DNA of 64,000 nt, taken from contig JAUWUS010000003.1 in assembly GCA_030617815.1 (NCBI GenBank), positions 1-64,000 on the forward strand. Reading direction: 5' to 3'. Below are positions 27,112 through 35,485 of this stretch, piece by piece. The stretch comes from Gammaproteobacteria bacterium. GTDB taxonomy: Bacteria; Pseudomonadota; Gammaproteobacteria; UBA6429; Thiohalophilaceae. The notes beneath the pieces are model-generated. The model did not search any database. It saw nothing but the letters and a program-made list of their open reading frames with translations, and was not told where the DNA came from. Each line of letters begins with the position of its first letter. The first letter of the stretch is position 1. The translations under genes were made by a program, and so were the position numbers.

Positions 27112-27200
27112 TAACTTTGCACTTGTCAGGATTTTTGAATAAACAATGCGCCTACAAATTTACCTACTACTGAATAGCAAAGAATGATAAAGAAAAACTG

Positions 27201-27671
27201 TCAGTCTTTCTTTGTTATAAGCCAATAAGTTATACCAAGTGCTAAAACAACTGCAGCTGTTCCCATCACAAACGGTGGTGAAACCTTTTCAAAATCAAAG
27301 ATAATAACCTTACGTGAAATTGCCATCAGTGCAGTTGCAACTACCAGTCTTACTGGAATAACGTCAGTCTTTAAATAAAGTGTGATATTTATAAATATTT
27401 CTATAGCAATTAATACCGCAAGGAAGGCACCAAATGTTGCCAGGATATCACTAATGCTTAACAGTAAAAAGGGTGGCTCAATAAGGCGTTGATATAAAAC
27501 ATAAATGACATCACCGATACCCCAAACAATGACAGAAACCATTAATACCGCCAGTATTTTTACGGCTACACGTATAATCTTGTGAAGAAACCCCATAAAT
27601 GGATCATCTGACTTGTTAGCCAGCTCATGTCCAGGCTCACCATGAAAGTCTTTATTATTTTCATTATTCAT
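27201..27671 (-). CDS. PsiE-like phosphate-starvation-inducible membrane protein
   Basis: A 156-residue protein with four hydrophobic segments after a polar 30-residue N-terminus. The block TFGAFLAVLIAIEIFINITLYL followed by RLVVATALMAISRKVIIFDFE is the PsiE-family core. E. coli PsiE is phosphate-starvation induced and of unknown biochemical role. It converges with the permease and is transcribed toward it. Family assignment fairly good, function open. Confidence 0.8.
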   Translation of the reverse strand: MNNENNKDFHGEPGHELANKSDDPFMGFLHKIIRVAVKILAVLMVSVIVWGIGDVIYVLYQRLIEPPFLLLSISDILATFGAFLAVLIAIEIFINITLYLKTDVIPVRLVVATALMAISRKVIIFDFEKVSPPFVMGTAAVVLALGITYWLITKKD

Positions 27672-27828
27672 ATAAATGCCTCATTTGGTAACGGCGAAAT
27701 TTAATCAGAAAAATATATGTTCACTTTCTAATAAGTATAACTAATTTGTAAATCATATTGACGATGGGCTAGCAGCCGGGTGTCCGCTTTGGGTCGTAAG
27801 CTGACATTTCATTTATTATGTAACCTTC

Positions 27829-29010
27829 TCATAATTCTGTCGATAAAAACAACTGATCGGTATACGCAATTCGCCTTCCCTTTCCTAAAAATGATTTTAT
27901 TTTTTTAATCACCAATTCAGAAGTTGATCGGTATGCGGTAAGTTTGCCTCCGTATAAGGTTAATAATCCCGGTGTTGCCCAATGTAAGATCGTATCTCTG
28001 GGTCGGGAGAACATGCTGCCATCGTCTTTTGGTAATACTCTTAAACCTGCAAACTGCTGTATGACATTAAAATTATCCTGGCTAGCTTGATTGGAAAAAT
28101 AGGACTTATAAACCGCTAATAAATAATCAACTTCTTCCTCACTCGGTTTAACATCATCTGCTTTTCCCTGAAAAAGTTTTTCTGTTGTCCCTACCATGGT
28201 TTTTTCTTCACCATTAAACTCATAAGGCATCACAAATACTGCTCGTTGATCGGCGGCTTCTAAATAATAAATGCCTGAGGGTGCAGGTGCATCAAGAATA
28301 ATATGCGTACCTTGCACTAAATCGACTTCCAGCGAGTTTACTTCTGACGAGACTAATTTATGTAATTCATTCACCCATGGGCCAGCTGCGTTTATTACAA
28401 CTTTTGCCTGAATTTTATTTTCTTTGTTGTCAGCTTTATAAATAACGCTAAAATTATTGTCATTTTTTGTAATTGAAATAATGCTGACAGGAAAAATTAA
28501 CTCGGCACCTAATTGTTTTGCGCTAAACATTACCGCTTTAGTTAATTTAACATCGTTGGTTTGACCGTCATTATACTGGAAAACTTTTTGTAAATTTTTT
28601 TGTTCTAGCTGATCCAGTTTTTTCATTTCTTTACGTGAAACACGTTTAAATAAATTTGCTTTGTGTAAGTTGCCTAATAAAGCGTACAAACTTAAACCAA
28701 TTCGAATTTGCCATGGGCGACGTGTGGTTTTTTTATAAACAGGAATATAAAAGGGTTTTAACTTAACCAGATCCGGTGCTATTCGACATAATATAGCGCG
28801 TTCCTTTAGGGATTTTCTTACCAGTGAAAACTGCGCGCTTTCAAGATAACGCAAACCGCCATGAATAAGCTTGCTTGATTTACTTGATGTGCCTGCGGCT
28901 ATTTTATTTTTTTCCAGAACCAGAACACTATAACCCGCGGCAGCCGCAGCCTGGGCAACACCTGCTCCATGAATACCTGCCCCAATAACAAGAACATCAA
29001 ATGTCTGCAT
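27829..29010 (-). CDS. glpD: Glycerol-3-phosphate dehydrogenase, short form
   Basis: An FAD-dependent oxidoreductase that would oxidise glycerol-3-phosphate to dihydroxyacetone phosphate. The dinucleotide fold VLVIGAGIHGAGV is at the N-terminus, followed by GTSSKSSKLIHGGLRYLE, typical of GlpD. A later VINAAGPWVNEL and FAGLRVLPKD complete the DAO fold. At 393 residues it lacks the ~100-residue C-terminal cap domain of E. coli GlpD (about 500 residues). The glycerophosphodiesterase gene is 2 bp upstream of its start, in one operon. Confidence 0.88.
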   Translation of the reverse strand: MQTFDVLVIGAGIHGAGVAQAAAAAGYSVLVLEKNKIAAGTSSKSSKLIHGGLRYLESAQFSLVRKSLKERAILCRIAPDLVKLKPFYIPVYKKTTRRPWQIRIGLSLYALLGNLHKANLFKRVSRKEMKKLDQLEQKNLQKVFQYNDGQTNDVKLTKAVMFSAKQLGAELIFPVSIISITKNDNNFSVIYKADNKENKIQAKVVINAAGPWVNELHKLVSSEVNSLEVDLVQGTHIILDAPAPSGIYYLEAADQRAVFVMPYEFNGEEKTMVGTTEKLFQGKADDVKPSEEEVDYLLAVYKSYFSNQASQDNFNVIQQFAGLRVLPKDDGSMFSRPRDTILHWATPGLLTLYGGKLTAYRSTSELVIKKIKSFLGKGRRIAYTDQLFLSTEL

Positions 29011-29012
29011 TT

Positions 29013-29744
29013 TTAATTTCCAGAAGAAAACGCGCTTAACATTTCTTTAATGCGAAAAGTTTCAAGATAACAAATACCTTTTTTTAATAATTTATTTGCC
29101 AGCTCAACATTGCCTACTTCAAAAATGGCTATTTTTGAATTTATTTCAAGCTCAGCATTATCTTCCGGTAAACCTTCAGCAGAACAAAATAACCATTCGG
29201 ATTGCCAGTCTGCCTGTTTGTTATATTCATTCCAGCCATCAACCACAATACCGGTTTTATAATCCGTATTTTTGTGAATCGTTTTTAAAATGGTTTGATT
29301 ATAGGAAATAAAACTTATTTGTTTTTGCATGCCTGCAAACAAAGGTAACAGTATCTCTAATACACGTTCTTCGCCAAACTGGTCAATCATTGATCGTTTT
29401 AATTCTATAAAAGCATTTAATTGTGGATGCTGTTTTAAATAATCAATAAAAACCTGTAATGATGTTATTTTATTACCGGCATATTGATCGGCAAATTTTT
29501 CAATATCGGTTACGTTAAATTTTTCAAGCTGGGAAAAAGTGTAATCATGAATAGCGCCGGTTTGCTGGCAAAGGCGTTGCAAGTCACGGTCATGAAATAA
29601 AACTGGAACATAATCAGCGCTCAACTGAATATCTACTTCAACAATCTGTGCACCGGCTTGTCGGGCTGCATCAAGGGCAATTAAGGTGTTCTCAGGGTAC
29701 GCGGCGGCATAACCACGGTGTGCAATAAAGATTGGTTTTAACAC
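29013..29744 (-). CDS. Glycerophosphodiester phosphodiesterase
   Basis: A 243-residue cytoplasmic TIM-barrel enzyme (UgpQ-like) that releases glycerol-3-phosphate from deacylated phospholipids. The signature is intact: IAHRGYAAAYPENTL with catalytic His-Arg, EVDIQLSADYVPVLFHD with the metal ligands and second His, and AFIELKRS. No signal peptide, unlike GlpQ. The start is GTG at 29744. It is the first gene of the operon with glpD, so the product can be oxidised at once. Confidence 0.92.
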   Translation of the reverse strand: MLKPIFIAHRGYAAAYPENTLIALDAARQAGAQIVEVDIQLSADYVPVLFHDRDLQRLCQQTGAIHDYTFSQLEKFNVTDIEKFADQYAGNKITSLQVFIDYLKQHPQLNAFIELKRSMIDQFGEERVLEILLPLFAGMQKQISFISYNQTILKTIHKNTDYKTGIVVDGWNEYNKQADWQSEWLFCSAEGLPEDNAELEINSKIAIFEVGNVELANKLLKKGICYLETFRIKEMLSAFSSGN

Positions 29745-29867
29745 GCGCTATTCTCCATATGGTTTCCTTACGTTATAACTGTACTATATTAAATATACCC
29801 ACGCTATCCGGAAAAGTTCATAGACAGTCGCCATCGTCATATTGAGTCTGATACAATAGCGACAATT

Positions 29868-29907
29868 GTACATGCAAGGAGGCTTGCTCCTGATGTACCT
29901 TTTTTTA
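29868..29907 (+). promoter_or_regulatory. Hairpin plus T run in the leader of the RRM gene
   Basis: GTACAT at 29868-29873 pairs with ATGTAC at 29893-29898 and AGGAG with CTCCT inside, followed by seven Ts (29900-29906): a terminator-shaped structure with no plus-strand gene before it. The stem also buries the ribosome site AAGGAGG (29876-29882) of a ten-codon ORF that starts at 29893. An alternative inner hairpin GCAAG-GAGG-CTTGC is possible. This looks like an attenuator or translation switch for the gene downstream. Confidence 0.5.
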
Positions 29908-29925
29908 ACCTTATTAATTAAGTGA
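29893..29925 (+). CDS. Possible leader peptide (10 aa)
   Basis: ATG at 29893 preceded by a perfect AAGGAGG ten bases upstream opens MYLFLTLLIK, with TGA at 29923-29925, 7 bp before the ATG of the RRM gene, which has no ribosome site of its own. The arrangement suggests translational coupling or ribosome-mediated control. It may also be a chance ORF produced by the T run. Confidence 0.4.
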   Translation: MYLFLTLLIK

Positions 29926-29932
29926 ACTTAAA

Positions 29933-30397
29933 ATGAAAATAGCCTTTCCTACATTTAGAAATATTATTAAATCTATCATCATCGCGCTTATTCTTTCCGC
30001 TGTGAGTTACTTCCTTTTTCCTTACCTCAATATTAATGAATTAGCCTCTGAACGTTTACTCGCTTATTCCGTATTATTTGGCGCTTTTATTGGCGGCATT
30101 CTTGTTTTTATGTCAATCGATCTCAGTTCATTAGGCTCTAGTGAAGTTTCGGTATTTGTTGGCAACCTTGCTTTCAAGGCTGGCGCAAATGATCTGCGTG
30201 AACTTTTTGAAGATTATGGTGATGTACAAAGTGTGCGTGTTATGACTGATCGTGCAACACGCCGACCAAAAGGTTTTGCCTTTGTAGAAATGGATAAAAA
30301 AGGCGCTAAAGCCGCCATTGCTGATCTTGATGGTTGTGAATTCTTTGGCCGGGATATCAAGGTTAATTATGCAACTCGTCGTAAACGCGCGGCATAA
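29933..30397 (+). CDS. Membrane-anchored RRM RNA-binding protein
   Basis: A 154-residue protein with two transmembrane helices at about 11-29 and 43-60 and a C-terminal RNA-recognition motif. RNP2 is VFVGNL (74-79) and RNP1 is KGFAFVEM (113-120), both with the aromatic residues needed for RNA stacking; the tail ATRRKRAA is basic. Bacterial RRM proteins are usually soluble and about 80-100 residues, so the anchor is unusual. It should hold RNA at the inner face of the cytoplasmic membrane. The leader upstream suggests post-transcriptional control. Confidence 0.85.
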   Translation: MKIAFPTFRNIIKSIIIALILSAVSYFLFPYLNINELASERLLAYSVLFGAFIGGILVFMSIDLSSLGSSEVSVFVGNLAFKAGANDLRELFEDYGDVQSVRVMTDRATRRPKGFAFVEMDKKGAKAAIADLDGCEFFGRDIKVNYATRRKRAA

Positions 30398-30417
30398 TTT
30401 AATCAACGACTCGAAAA

Positions 30418-30441
30418 AAAGGGCTGATTTATCAGCCCTTT
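30418..30441 (-). terminator. Bidirectional intrinsic terminator
   Basis: A 10-bp stem (30418-30427 with 30432-30441) and a TTTA loop lie 20 bp after the RRM stop. The minus-strand side has seven Ts directly after the stem (A run at 30414-30420), so it mainly ends the FKBP transcript; the plus side has only TTTATT. Between it and the FKBP stop lies a GC-richer stretch without genes. Confidence 0.7.
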
Positions 30442-30536
30442 ATTACGGACATCCTCGGCAACTGCGTCCTGTGTTGCCCTACCTCCTACATCCATGCAGT
30501 CGTGCCCTCCACCTTTCAGGTTCGCTTCGCTCATGA

Positions 30537-30563
30537 TAAATTGTTCCTGACAATTTATTTTTT
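30537..30563 (+). terminator. Second hairpin with T run before the FKBP stop
   Basis: TAAATTG (30537-30543) and CAATTTA (30551-30557) form an AT-rich 7-bp stem followed by six Ts on the plus strand. It would back up termination of the RRM transcript. It overlaps the FKBP stop codon on the other strand. Confidence 0.4.
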
Positions 30564-30915
30564 ACCCCTGAACTTCTATCAGCTCGATATCAAACACTAA
30601 TGTCGCATTTGGTGGAATCACCCCACCCGCACCTGCCGCACCATAGCCCATATCGGCAGGAATAATCAGAGTACGCTTGCCGCCCTCTTTCATTCCGGCA
30701 AATCCCTCATCCCAGCCTTTAATGACCTGACCTGCTCCGAGGTTGAATGAAAAGGGATCATTTCGATCCAGCGAACTATCAAATTTTTCGCCTTTATTGT
30801 CATCTTTATCTGCATCAAACAACCAGCCTGTATAATGCACAACAATGGGACTACCGGCTGTGGCTTCTTTACCCTGACCTTCTACGTGGTCAATTTTTTG
30901 AAATTCATTCGACAT
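30562..30915 (-). CDS. FKBP-type peptidyl-prolyl cis-trans isomerase
   Basis: A 117-residue single-domain FKBP without signal peptide. The core reads [52 protein letters not shown] and [15 protein letters not shown], with the substrate-pocket aromatic and Asp residues in place. It should catalyse proline isomerisation in the cytosol. Gene upstream in the same orientation is a thioredoxin-like protein. Confident family assignment. Confidence 0.93.
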   Translation of the reverse strand: MSNEFQKIDHVEGQGKEATAGSPIVVHYTGWLFDADKDDNKGEKFDSSLDRNDPFSFNLGAGQVIKGWDEGFAGMKEGGKRTLIIPADMGYGAAGAGGVIPPNATLVFDIELIEVQG

Positions 30916-30951
30916 ACAACTCTCCTTCTGACTTCTGTCATTTTTCTAAAA

Positions 30952-31422
30952 TTATTTCAGCCATTGCGTTAAATCAGGTACGCGATGACCATAAAAAAGA
31001 ACCTTGCCCTGAGGTGAAACTAAAACCAGGGTGGGTGTTCCCAGCACATGATAACTTTCACCAACATCTAAATTGTTCAGGCGTTCACTTAAAACCAGGT
31101 ATTTCAATTTATTATCTTTTACATATTCAGCAACTTCAACTGGATATTCTCCACCAATATTAATTGCCGTAATCGTTAGCTTATCTTTAAACTCTTCATG
31201 TGCACGGTTAAATTCTTTTATATGCGCATAGCAATAAACACATTCAACGGCCCAAAAAACCAGAAGAACGTGGCCTTTTTTACGCAGGCTGGATAATGAA
31301 TGTTCCGTTCCCGCTAAGGTTTTTAGTTTAAATTCTGGTGCGGTATTACCCACCTTATAACCAACCGTAGCCTGCACCTGAAAAAAGGTTAGGCATAAAA
31401 TAACTATGATTCCATATTTCAT
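30952..31422 (-). CDS. Periplasmic TlpA-like thiol-disulfide protein
   Basis: A 156-residue protein with a signal peptide (MKYGIIVILCLTFFQVQA) and a thioredoxin/redoxin domain carrying C61-V-Y-C64 in WAVECVYCYAHI and a cis-Pro at VLGTPTLVLV. The TAPEFKLKTLAG opening fits the TlpA/ResA group, which reduce disulfides in the periplasm, for example during cytochrome c maturation. Its partner is unknown. It is upstream of the FKBP gene on the same strand (36-bp gap). Confidence 0.85.
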   Translation of the reverse strand: MKYGIIVILCLTFFQVQATVGYKVGNTAPEFKLKTLAGTEHSLSSLRKKGHVLLVFWAVECVYCYAHIKEFNRAHEEFKDKLTITAINIGGEYPVEVAEYVKDNKLKYLVLSERLNNLDVGESYHVLGTPTLVLVSPQGKVLFYGHRVPDLTQWLK

Positions 31423-31478
31423 TCTTTTAAAATATCCTGAATTTATTTAACAAAAGAATAACAGGGTTAACAAAAACA

Positions 31479-31817
31479 ATGAATGCTATTTTTGATACTA
31501 CTGCCGAAACATTTGATAAAGAAGTGCTCGAAGCATCTTTTCAATATCCAGTACTGGTCGACTTATGGGCGGACTGGTGTTCCCCTTGTATCGTCATTGC
31601 ACCCATATTAAAAAAAGTAATCGAAAATCACCCAGCTAAAATAGCGCTGGCAAAGATAGAAGTGGACGAAGGAAAAAACATGAAAATAGCCGGTCAATAT
31701 CAGGTGCGAGGTTTTCCAACTATTCTATTAATACAAAATGGTAAAGAAAAAGCCCGTTTTAGTGGTGCGAAGTCACAATCCTTTATTGAAAACTTTATTG
31801 CTGAACATGCTGTGTAA
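31479..31817 (+). CDS. Thioredoxin family protein
   Basis: A 112-residue cytoplasmic thioredoxin-fold protein with the active site W33-C34-S-P-C37 (Ser in place of the usual Gly), LVDLWADWCSPCIVIAPIL, and the cis-Pro in RGFPTILLIQNG. The fold is complete, so it can act as a dithiol reductant. The WCSPC variant would alter redox potential compared with canonical thioredoxin. Divergent from the TlpA-like gene. Confidence 0.88.
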   Translation: MNAIFDTTAETFDKEVLEASFQYPVLVDLWADWCSPCIVIAPILKKVIENHPAKIALAKIEVDEGKNMKIAGQYQVRGFPTILLIQNGKEKARFSGAKSQSFIENFIAEHAV

Positions 31818-31821
31818 TTTA

Positions 31822-32241
31822 TTATTTTTTGGCTTTTTTCTTACTCGACTTCTTTTTCGATTTTTTCTTTTTCTTACCGGTATAAAATACGCCCGGTATC
31901 CAGGTTTTATATAGCTGCGCTGTTTCATCCATTGAGTCTGGATCTTGTGAAATAAAGCGAAAATCGCTCATACCAATACGAATTAAATCACCATCTTTAA
32001 GTTTGTGCAGCTCAATCAATGAATCATTGACAAAGGTATGATTGGTGCTGTTTAAATCCTGAATTAAAAACTTAATCTCATCTTCAGTAGCGATAATTTC
32101 AATAACAGCATGTTTTTTACTGACAAGCTCGTCATCTAAATTAATATCATTACTGGTATCACGCCCAATCGTAGTCCGTTGTTTTTCCAACGCCAGTTTT
32201 ATTCCTGCTCCACTTTCTGTAAGCTGAATGATTAAGGCCAT
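31822..32241 (-). CDS. FHA-domain protein with lysine-rich tail
   Basis: A 139-residue protein. Residues about 15-90 form a forkhead-associated domain: TTIGRDTSNDINLDD, SKKHAVIEI and LNSTNHTFVND are the Gly-Arg, Ser-x-x-His and Asn phosphothreonine-binding motifs. A WIPGVFYTG segment follows and the C-terminus is a run of about 20 Lys and Ser. It probably binds phosphorylated partners; the tail could bind nucleic acid or membrane. The ATG at 32241 is used, 1 bp after the membrane gene upstream, so the two are coupled. Confidence 0.85.
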   Translation of the reverse strand: MALIIQLTESGAGIKLALEKQRTTIGRDTSNDINLDDELVSKKHAVIEIIATEDEIKFLIQDLNSTNHTFVNDSLIELHKLKDGDLIRIGMSDFRFISQDPDSMDETAQLYKTWIPGVFYTGKKKKKSKKKSSKKKAKK

Positions 32242-32242
32242 T

Positions 32243-32563
32243 TTATTCGCTAAAGGCTCTAAAATAAGGATACCAAACAAGGATAAAGATAAGGCTCAAA
32301 CTTAAATTGATACGTAAAATCATTTTATAACGTTTTTGTTCTGCGCCTTCCGTTTGTGTTGACCAGAGTTTAGCAATCAAACTATCCAGCCAAAGTAACA
32401 TAAGTAAAATAGGTGAAAATACGGGTAATAATAACGTTGTAAAAACAGCCCAGCCTTCATAAATAATCTCTGTGCCAGGCACAGGTTTAAATATGATAGA
32501 AATCAATACCATTAAAATTAAAAAAATCCGCATTGGCCGCAAATCATATAGTACAGATTTCAT
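32243..32563 (-). CDS. Small membrane protein upstream of the FHA gene
   Basis: A 106-residue protein with three hydrophobic helices (about 11-26, 36-60 and 83-100) and a polar cytoplasmic or periplasmic loop with KLWSTQTEGAEQKRYK between the second and third. No family recognised. The FHA gene begins 1 bp after its stop, which suggests translational coupling and perhaps that the membrane protein tethers the FHA protein. Confidence 0.6.
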   Translation of the reverse strand: MKSVLYDLRPMRIFLILMVLISIIFKPVPGTEIIYEGWAVFTTLLLPVFSPILLMLLWLDSLIAKLWSTQTEGAEQKRYKMILRINLSLSLIFILVWYPYFRAFSE

Positions 32564-32700
32564 TTGAATCCCCTAAATAAAAATTATTAAATTTAAATCT
32601 ATCCTGAAACTCCTATATTATGGAGCAAATTCCGATATAACGGTATAGTTATCTGATTATTTCGGGGCAGGATTTAGAATATTAAAGGCTGAAAACTTCC

Positions 32701-33078
32701 TTAGGCGTTAAAGGACACTTTAACCTGATTTTTATGTTCCTCGTCAAAAATCAAATCAAACATTACTTTTCGATTATTTTTATCTGTGTCAGCTTTAATT
32801 TGCTTTAGATCAGGATAACGCACCGCAAGATAGGAATTCATAGCCGCAATAACCGCATCATTATCCTGTTCAATCGCAGATAATAAAGTAAAAGCAACAA
32901 ACTGAGCTCGCTGCTGCTGATCCGGCTTTACTATTTTTTCAGTGCCTAGTGTTATACCTTCATCCATTTTCTGATCCATTCGATCAAGGTACTGTCGTTG
33001 ATTTTCAGCTAATGGTTTTGTGCGATCATATTCAAACAAGGCTTCACCATTAAGCAAAACAATCATACTATCCGACAT
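32701..33078 (-). CDS. Conserved hypothetical protein (125 aa)
   Basis: A soluble, mainly helical protein that begins MSDSMIVLLNGEALFEYDR and includes DRMDQKMDEGITLG and AAMNSYLAVRYPDLKQIKAD. No Cys pair, signal or membrane segment. It resembles conserved proteobacterial proteins without known role. It stands between the TlpA-like gene upstream and the FHA pair downstream, each with its own spacer. Confidence 0.6.
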   Translation of the reverse strand: MSDSMIVLLNGEALFEYDRTKPLAENQRQYLDRMDQKMDEGITLGTEKIVKPDQQQRAQFVAFTLLSAIEQDNDAVIAAMNSYLAVRYPDLKQIKADTDKNNRKVMFDLIFDEEHKNQVKVSFNA

Positions 33079-33159
33079 ATTATTCTCCGATTAAAAACAT
33101 AATATGCGGATTTTACCTTGTGCCGAGATAGCCTAATAGCTTATTTTTAAAAAATTCAG

Positions 33160-33702
33160 CTATTTTTTTACCGTTTTTTTAGCCGATTCTTTTTTGATAA
33201 ACTCTTCGATTAATGAAGTAGGAACCGCACCAGCATCAGCAACTTTTAATTCACCATCAGGCGAGTAAATAAGAATTGTCGGTGTGCCAGCAAAAAACTG
33301 ACCCGTTAATTTTTGATAAAAAGCAGAAACATATTCAGGCTCAGCAATAAGATTAGGAAAATCAACAGAATGTCTTTTGATAAATTTTTCAGCTGCTTTT
33401 TTCCGACTTTCACCATCAAGTGATATACCTAAGACAGTCGCATCGGTATCAGAATGAATCATGTGAAAATCAACATATTGATGCGCTTCACGATTACAGA
33501 TATGACAATCTGAAGCCCACATCATGACAATCAACCATTTGCCTTTTCCAATATAATTTTCAAGTACCTGGGGTTTACCAGTAAAATCCTCAAAACCTTT
33601 CATCTCGGCTGAAACCAGAGCCGAGAAAAAAAGAAGCCCCAGTAAGCTCAATAAAGTTAATTTTTGTACAAAAAAAGTGTTTGCAAAGCGTAATTTACTC
33701 AT
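33160..33702 (-). CDS. Membrane-anchored or exported TlpA-like thioredoxin protein
   Basis: A 180-residue protein with an N-terminal signal or anchor (LTLLSLLGLLFFSALVSAE) and a thioredoxin-like domain with C66-H-I-C69 in MMWASDCHICNRE and a cis-Pro at AGTPTILIYSPDG. The C-terminus is lysine-rich. The ATG at 33702 has AGGA upstream; the longer frame to 33852 would overlap gshA and is rejected. It follows gshA by 94 bp. A role in periplasmic disulfide reduction is inferred. Confidence 0.82.
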   Translation of the reverse strand: MSKLRFANTFFVQKLTLLSLLGLLFFSALVSAEMKGFEDFTGKPQVLENYIGKGKWLIVMMWASDCHICNREAHQYVDFHMIHSDTDATVLGISLDGESRKKAAEKFIKRHSVDFPNLIAEPEYVSAFYQKLTGQFFAGTPTILIYSPDGELKVADAGAVPTSLIEEFIKKESAKKTVKK

Positions 33703-33796
33703 ATTATGTCCTGTAGCACTTGAATATGCTTTTTGCCCAGATGGTTGATACTGGTACGACAGCCTCTTTGTAAACGAGTTCAACCACAAAGAGTGT

Positions 33797-35380
33797 TTAA
33801 AGAGATTTGGCGAAATAACGCTGCAAAAAGGTTGCAAAAGGCAATACATCATCTTCTTCCATTTTCTGCTGTTGCTCTAATGAAGTTACCGTTAAATCCT
33901 TGTAAAACTGAGACTGTTCAGGACTCAGCTCTTCCTGGATAAAAGCTTCGTGATGTTGTTGTGACATACGCATGGCATATTGAAAAAAACCTTCACCCTT
34001 CTGGCTCATTTCATCCAGCATTCTGGCAGAAGGGGTGTTTTGTGGATCAGCCACTGCCTGTTTTTGAGTTTCCAAGCTATGCGAATAACACTCTGAGCCA
34101 TGAACATCATCAAGTAATGCAGCGTAACCTTGCATTACATCAAGAATTTCTCCTCCCCATTCTTTAATTGAAACATTTTTTCCACCATTCGTTAAACGCA
34201 ATGCAGGATCCCTCCCCTCATGCGCGGTCAGCATCTCATTACGATCGATTTCTTTTCGTTCGTTGTCATCAATCAGTGGACTTTCATGCGCAAGGCAAAA
34301 CAGCATAAAGGTTTCAAGAAAATAAAGTTGTTCTTCATTAATACCTAAAGGGTGAGAAGCATTAACATCAAGCGAACGCAATTCAACATACTGCACTCCC
34401 CTGGTTCTTAATGCTTCGATAGGCATTTCATTTTTATTGGTTATTTGTTTTGGCCTGACCGTACTGTAATATTCATTTTCAATTTGCAAAATATTGGCAT
34501 TAAGCTGTTGGTATTTTCCGTCAACTTCCAGACCAATTTTTTCATATTCCGGACAAGGTGTTTCAATTGCATGTTGCAGACTATTAATATATTCATTTAA
34601 CGAATTATAATCAGCAACAACGCCCACTTCACTTTCTTTATTATTTTGATAACCAATATCACCCATGCGCAATGAGGTTGCGAAAGGTTCGTAATAGGTG
34701 GTCTCATTAAAAGCTAGCAATGTGGTCTCTTTACCCTGCAAAAAAGATTTACAAACCGCAGGTGATGCACCAAACAAATAAGGAATTAACCAGCCAAAGC
34801 GTTGCAAGTTGCGCAACAAAGAAAAATAATTTTTAGAAATCAATTCTTGCGATGTGTTTTTATGATCCTGTTTACTAATATCAAAAAATATTGGCCAAAA
34901 TTTTTCGGAAAATGAATAGTTAAAATGCACGCCGGCAATAACCTGCATTACCCGTCCATAACGATGCCCCAGTCCTCGCCGATAAACCGTTTTCATTAAA
35001 CCCGCATTTGACGAACCGTATTGCGCAAGAGGGATACTGGTTTCACCTGCAACAACACAAGGCATACTAGTTGCCCAGAGTAATTCGTTATCGAGTTGGT
35101 TATAAATAAAATGTTCCGTGTCTCGCAAAAACTGTAGCACAGAACTTATATCATTTGACGGCGGTGTCACCATCTCCAGCAAGGCTTCAGAATAATCTGT
35201 CGTAATATGCGGGTGAGTCAGTGCCGAGCCAAGCCTGATGGGATGAGGTGTTTGTGCTAAACCACCTTTGTGACTAACACGCAACATTTCTTTCTCAAGC
35301 CCAATCAAACTTTGCGCAAATATTGATTTGTCGCTGATATCCGTAAACGCTTTGAGGTACTGTTCTGCTAGTTGATACAA
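33797..35380 (-). CDS. gshA: Glutamate-cysteine ligase
   Basis: GshA makes gamma-glutamylcysteine, the first step of glutathione synthesis. The 527-residue protein matches the gammaproteobacterial (E. coli-like) type: GLEKEMLRVSHKGGLAQTPHPIRLGSAL, TDYSEALLEMVTPP, SMPCVVAGETSIPLAQYGSSNAG and VQYVELRSLDVN are recognisable blocks. The start is TTG at 35380 with AAGGA about nine bases upstream; E. coli gshA also starts at TTG. gshB is not in the window. Confidence 0.95.
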   Translation of the reverse strand: MYQLAEQYLKAFTDISDKSIFAQSLIGLEKEMLRVSHKGGLAQTPHPIRLGSALTHPHITTDYSEALLEMVTPPSNDISSVLQFLRDTEHFIYNQLDNELLWATSMPCVVAGETSIPLAQYGSSNAGLMKTVYRRGLGHRYGRVMQVIAGVHFNYSFSEKFWPIFFDISKQDHKNTSQELISKNYFSLLRNLQRFGWLIPYLFGASPAVCKSFLQGKETTLLAFNETTYYEPFATSLRMGDIGYQNNKESEVGVVADYNSLNEYINSLQHAIETPCPEYEKIGLEVDGKYQQLNANILQIENEYYSTVRPKQITNKNEMPIEALRTRGVQYVELRSLDVNASHPLGINEEQLYFLETFMLFCLAHESPLIDDNERKEIDRNEMLTAHEGRDPALRLTNGGKNVSIKEWGGEILDVMQGYAALLDDVHGSECYSHSLETQKQAVADPQNTPSARMLDEMSQKGEGFFQYAMRMSQQHHEAFIQEELSPEQSQFYKDLTVTSLEQQQKMEEDDVLPFATFLQRYFAKSL

Positions 35381-35485
35381 ACTACTCGTTCCTTATTACT
35401 TGCCAAATATTGAAAATAAATATTATTGCTGTGTCAAATGACAATTATAAGGTGTACGAGATTAAATCGCTATTCCTATTCATAG

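Noticed and set aside
27765-27811. GC-richer stretch TGTCCGCTTTGGGTCGTAAGC as a repeat element
   Set aside because: It resembles a common extragenic motif I have seen elsewhere, but only one copy is here and no inverted partner is visible.
30442-30536. REP-like element between the RRM and FKBP genes
   Set aside because: The composition is unusual and resembles extragenic repeats, but no second copy or clear arms were found in the window.
33703-33852. N-terminal 50-residue extension of the TlpA-like gene
   Set aside because: It overlaps gshA, has no signal-like composition, and the ATG at 33702 has a ribosome site and signal peptide directly after it.
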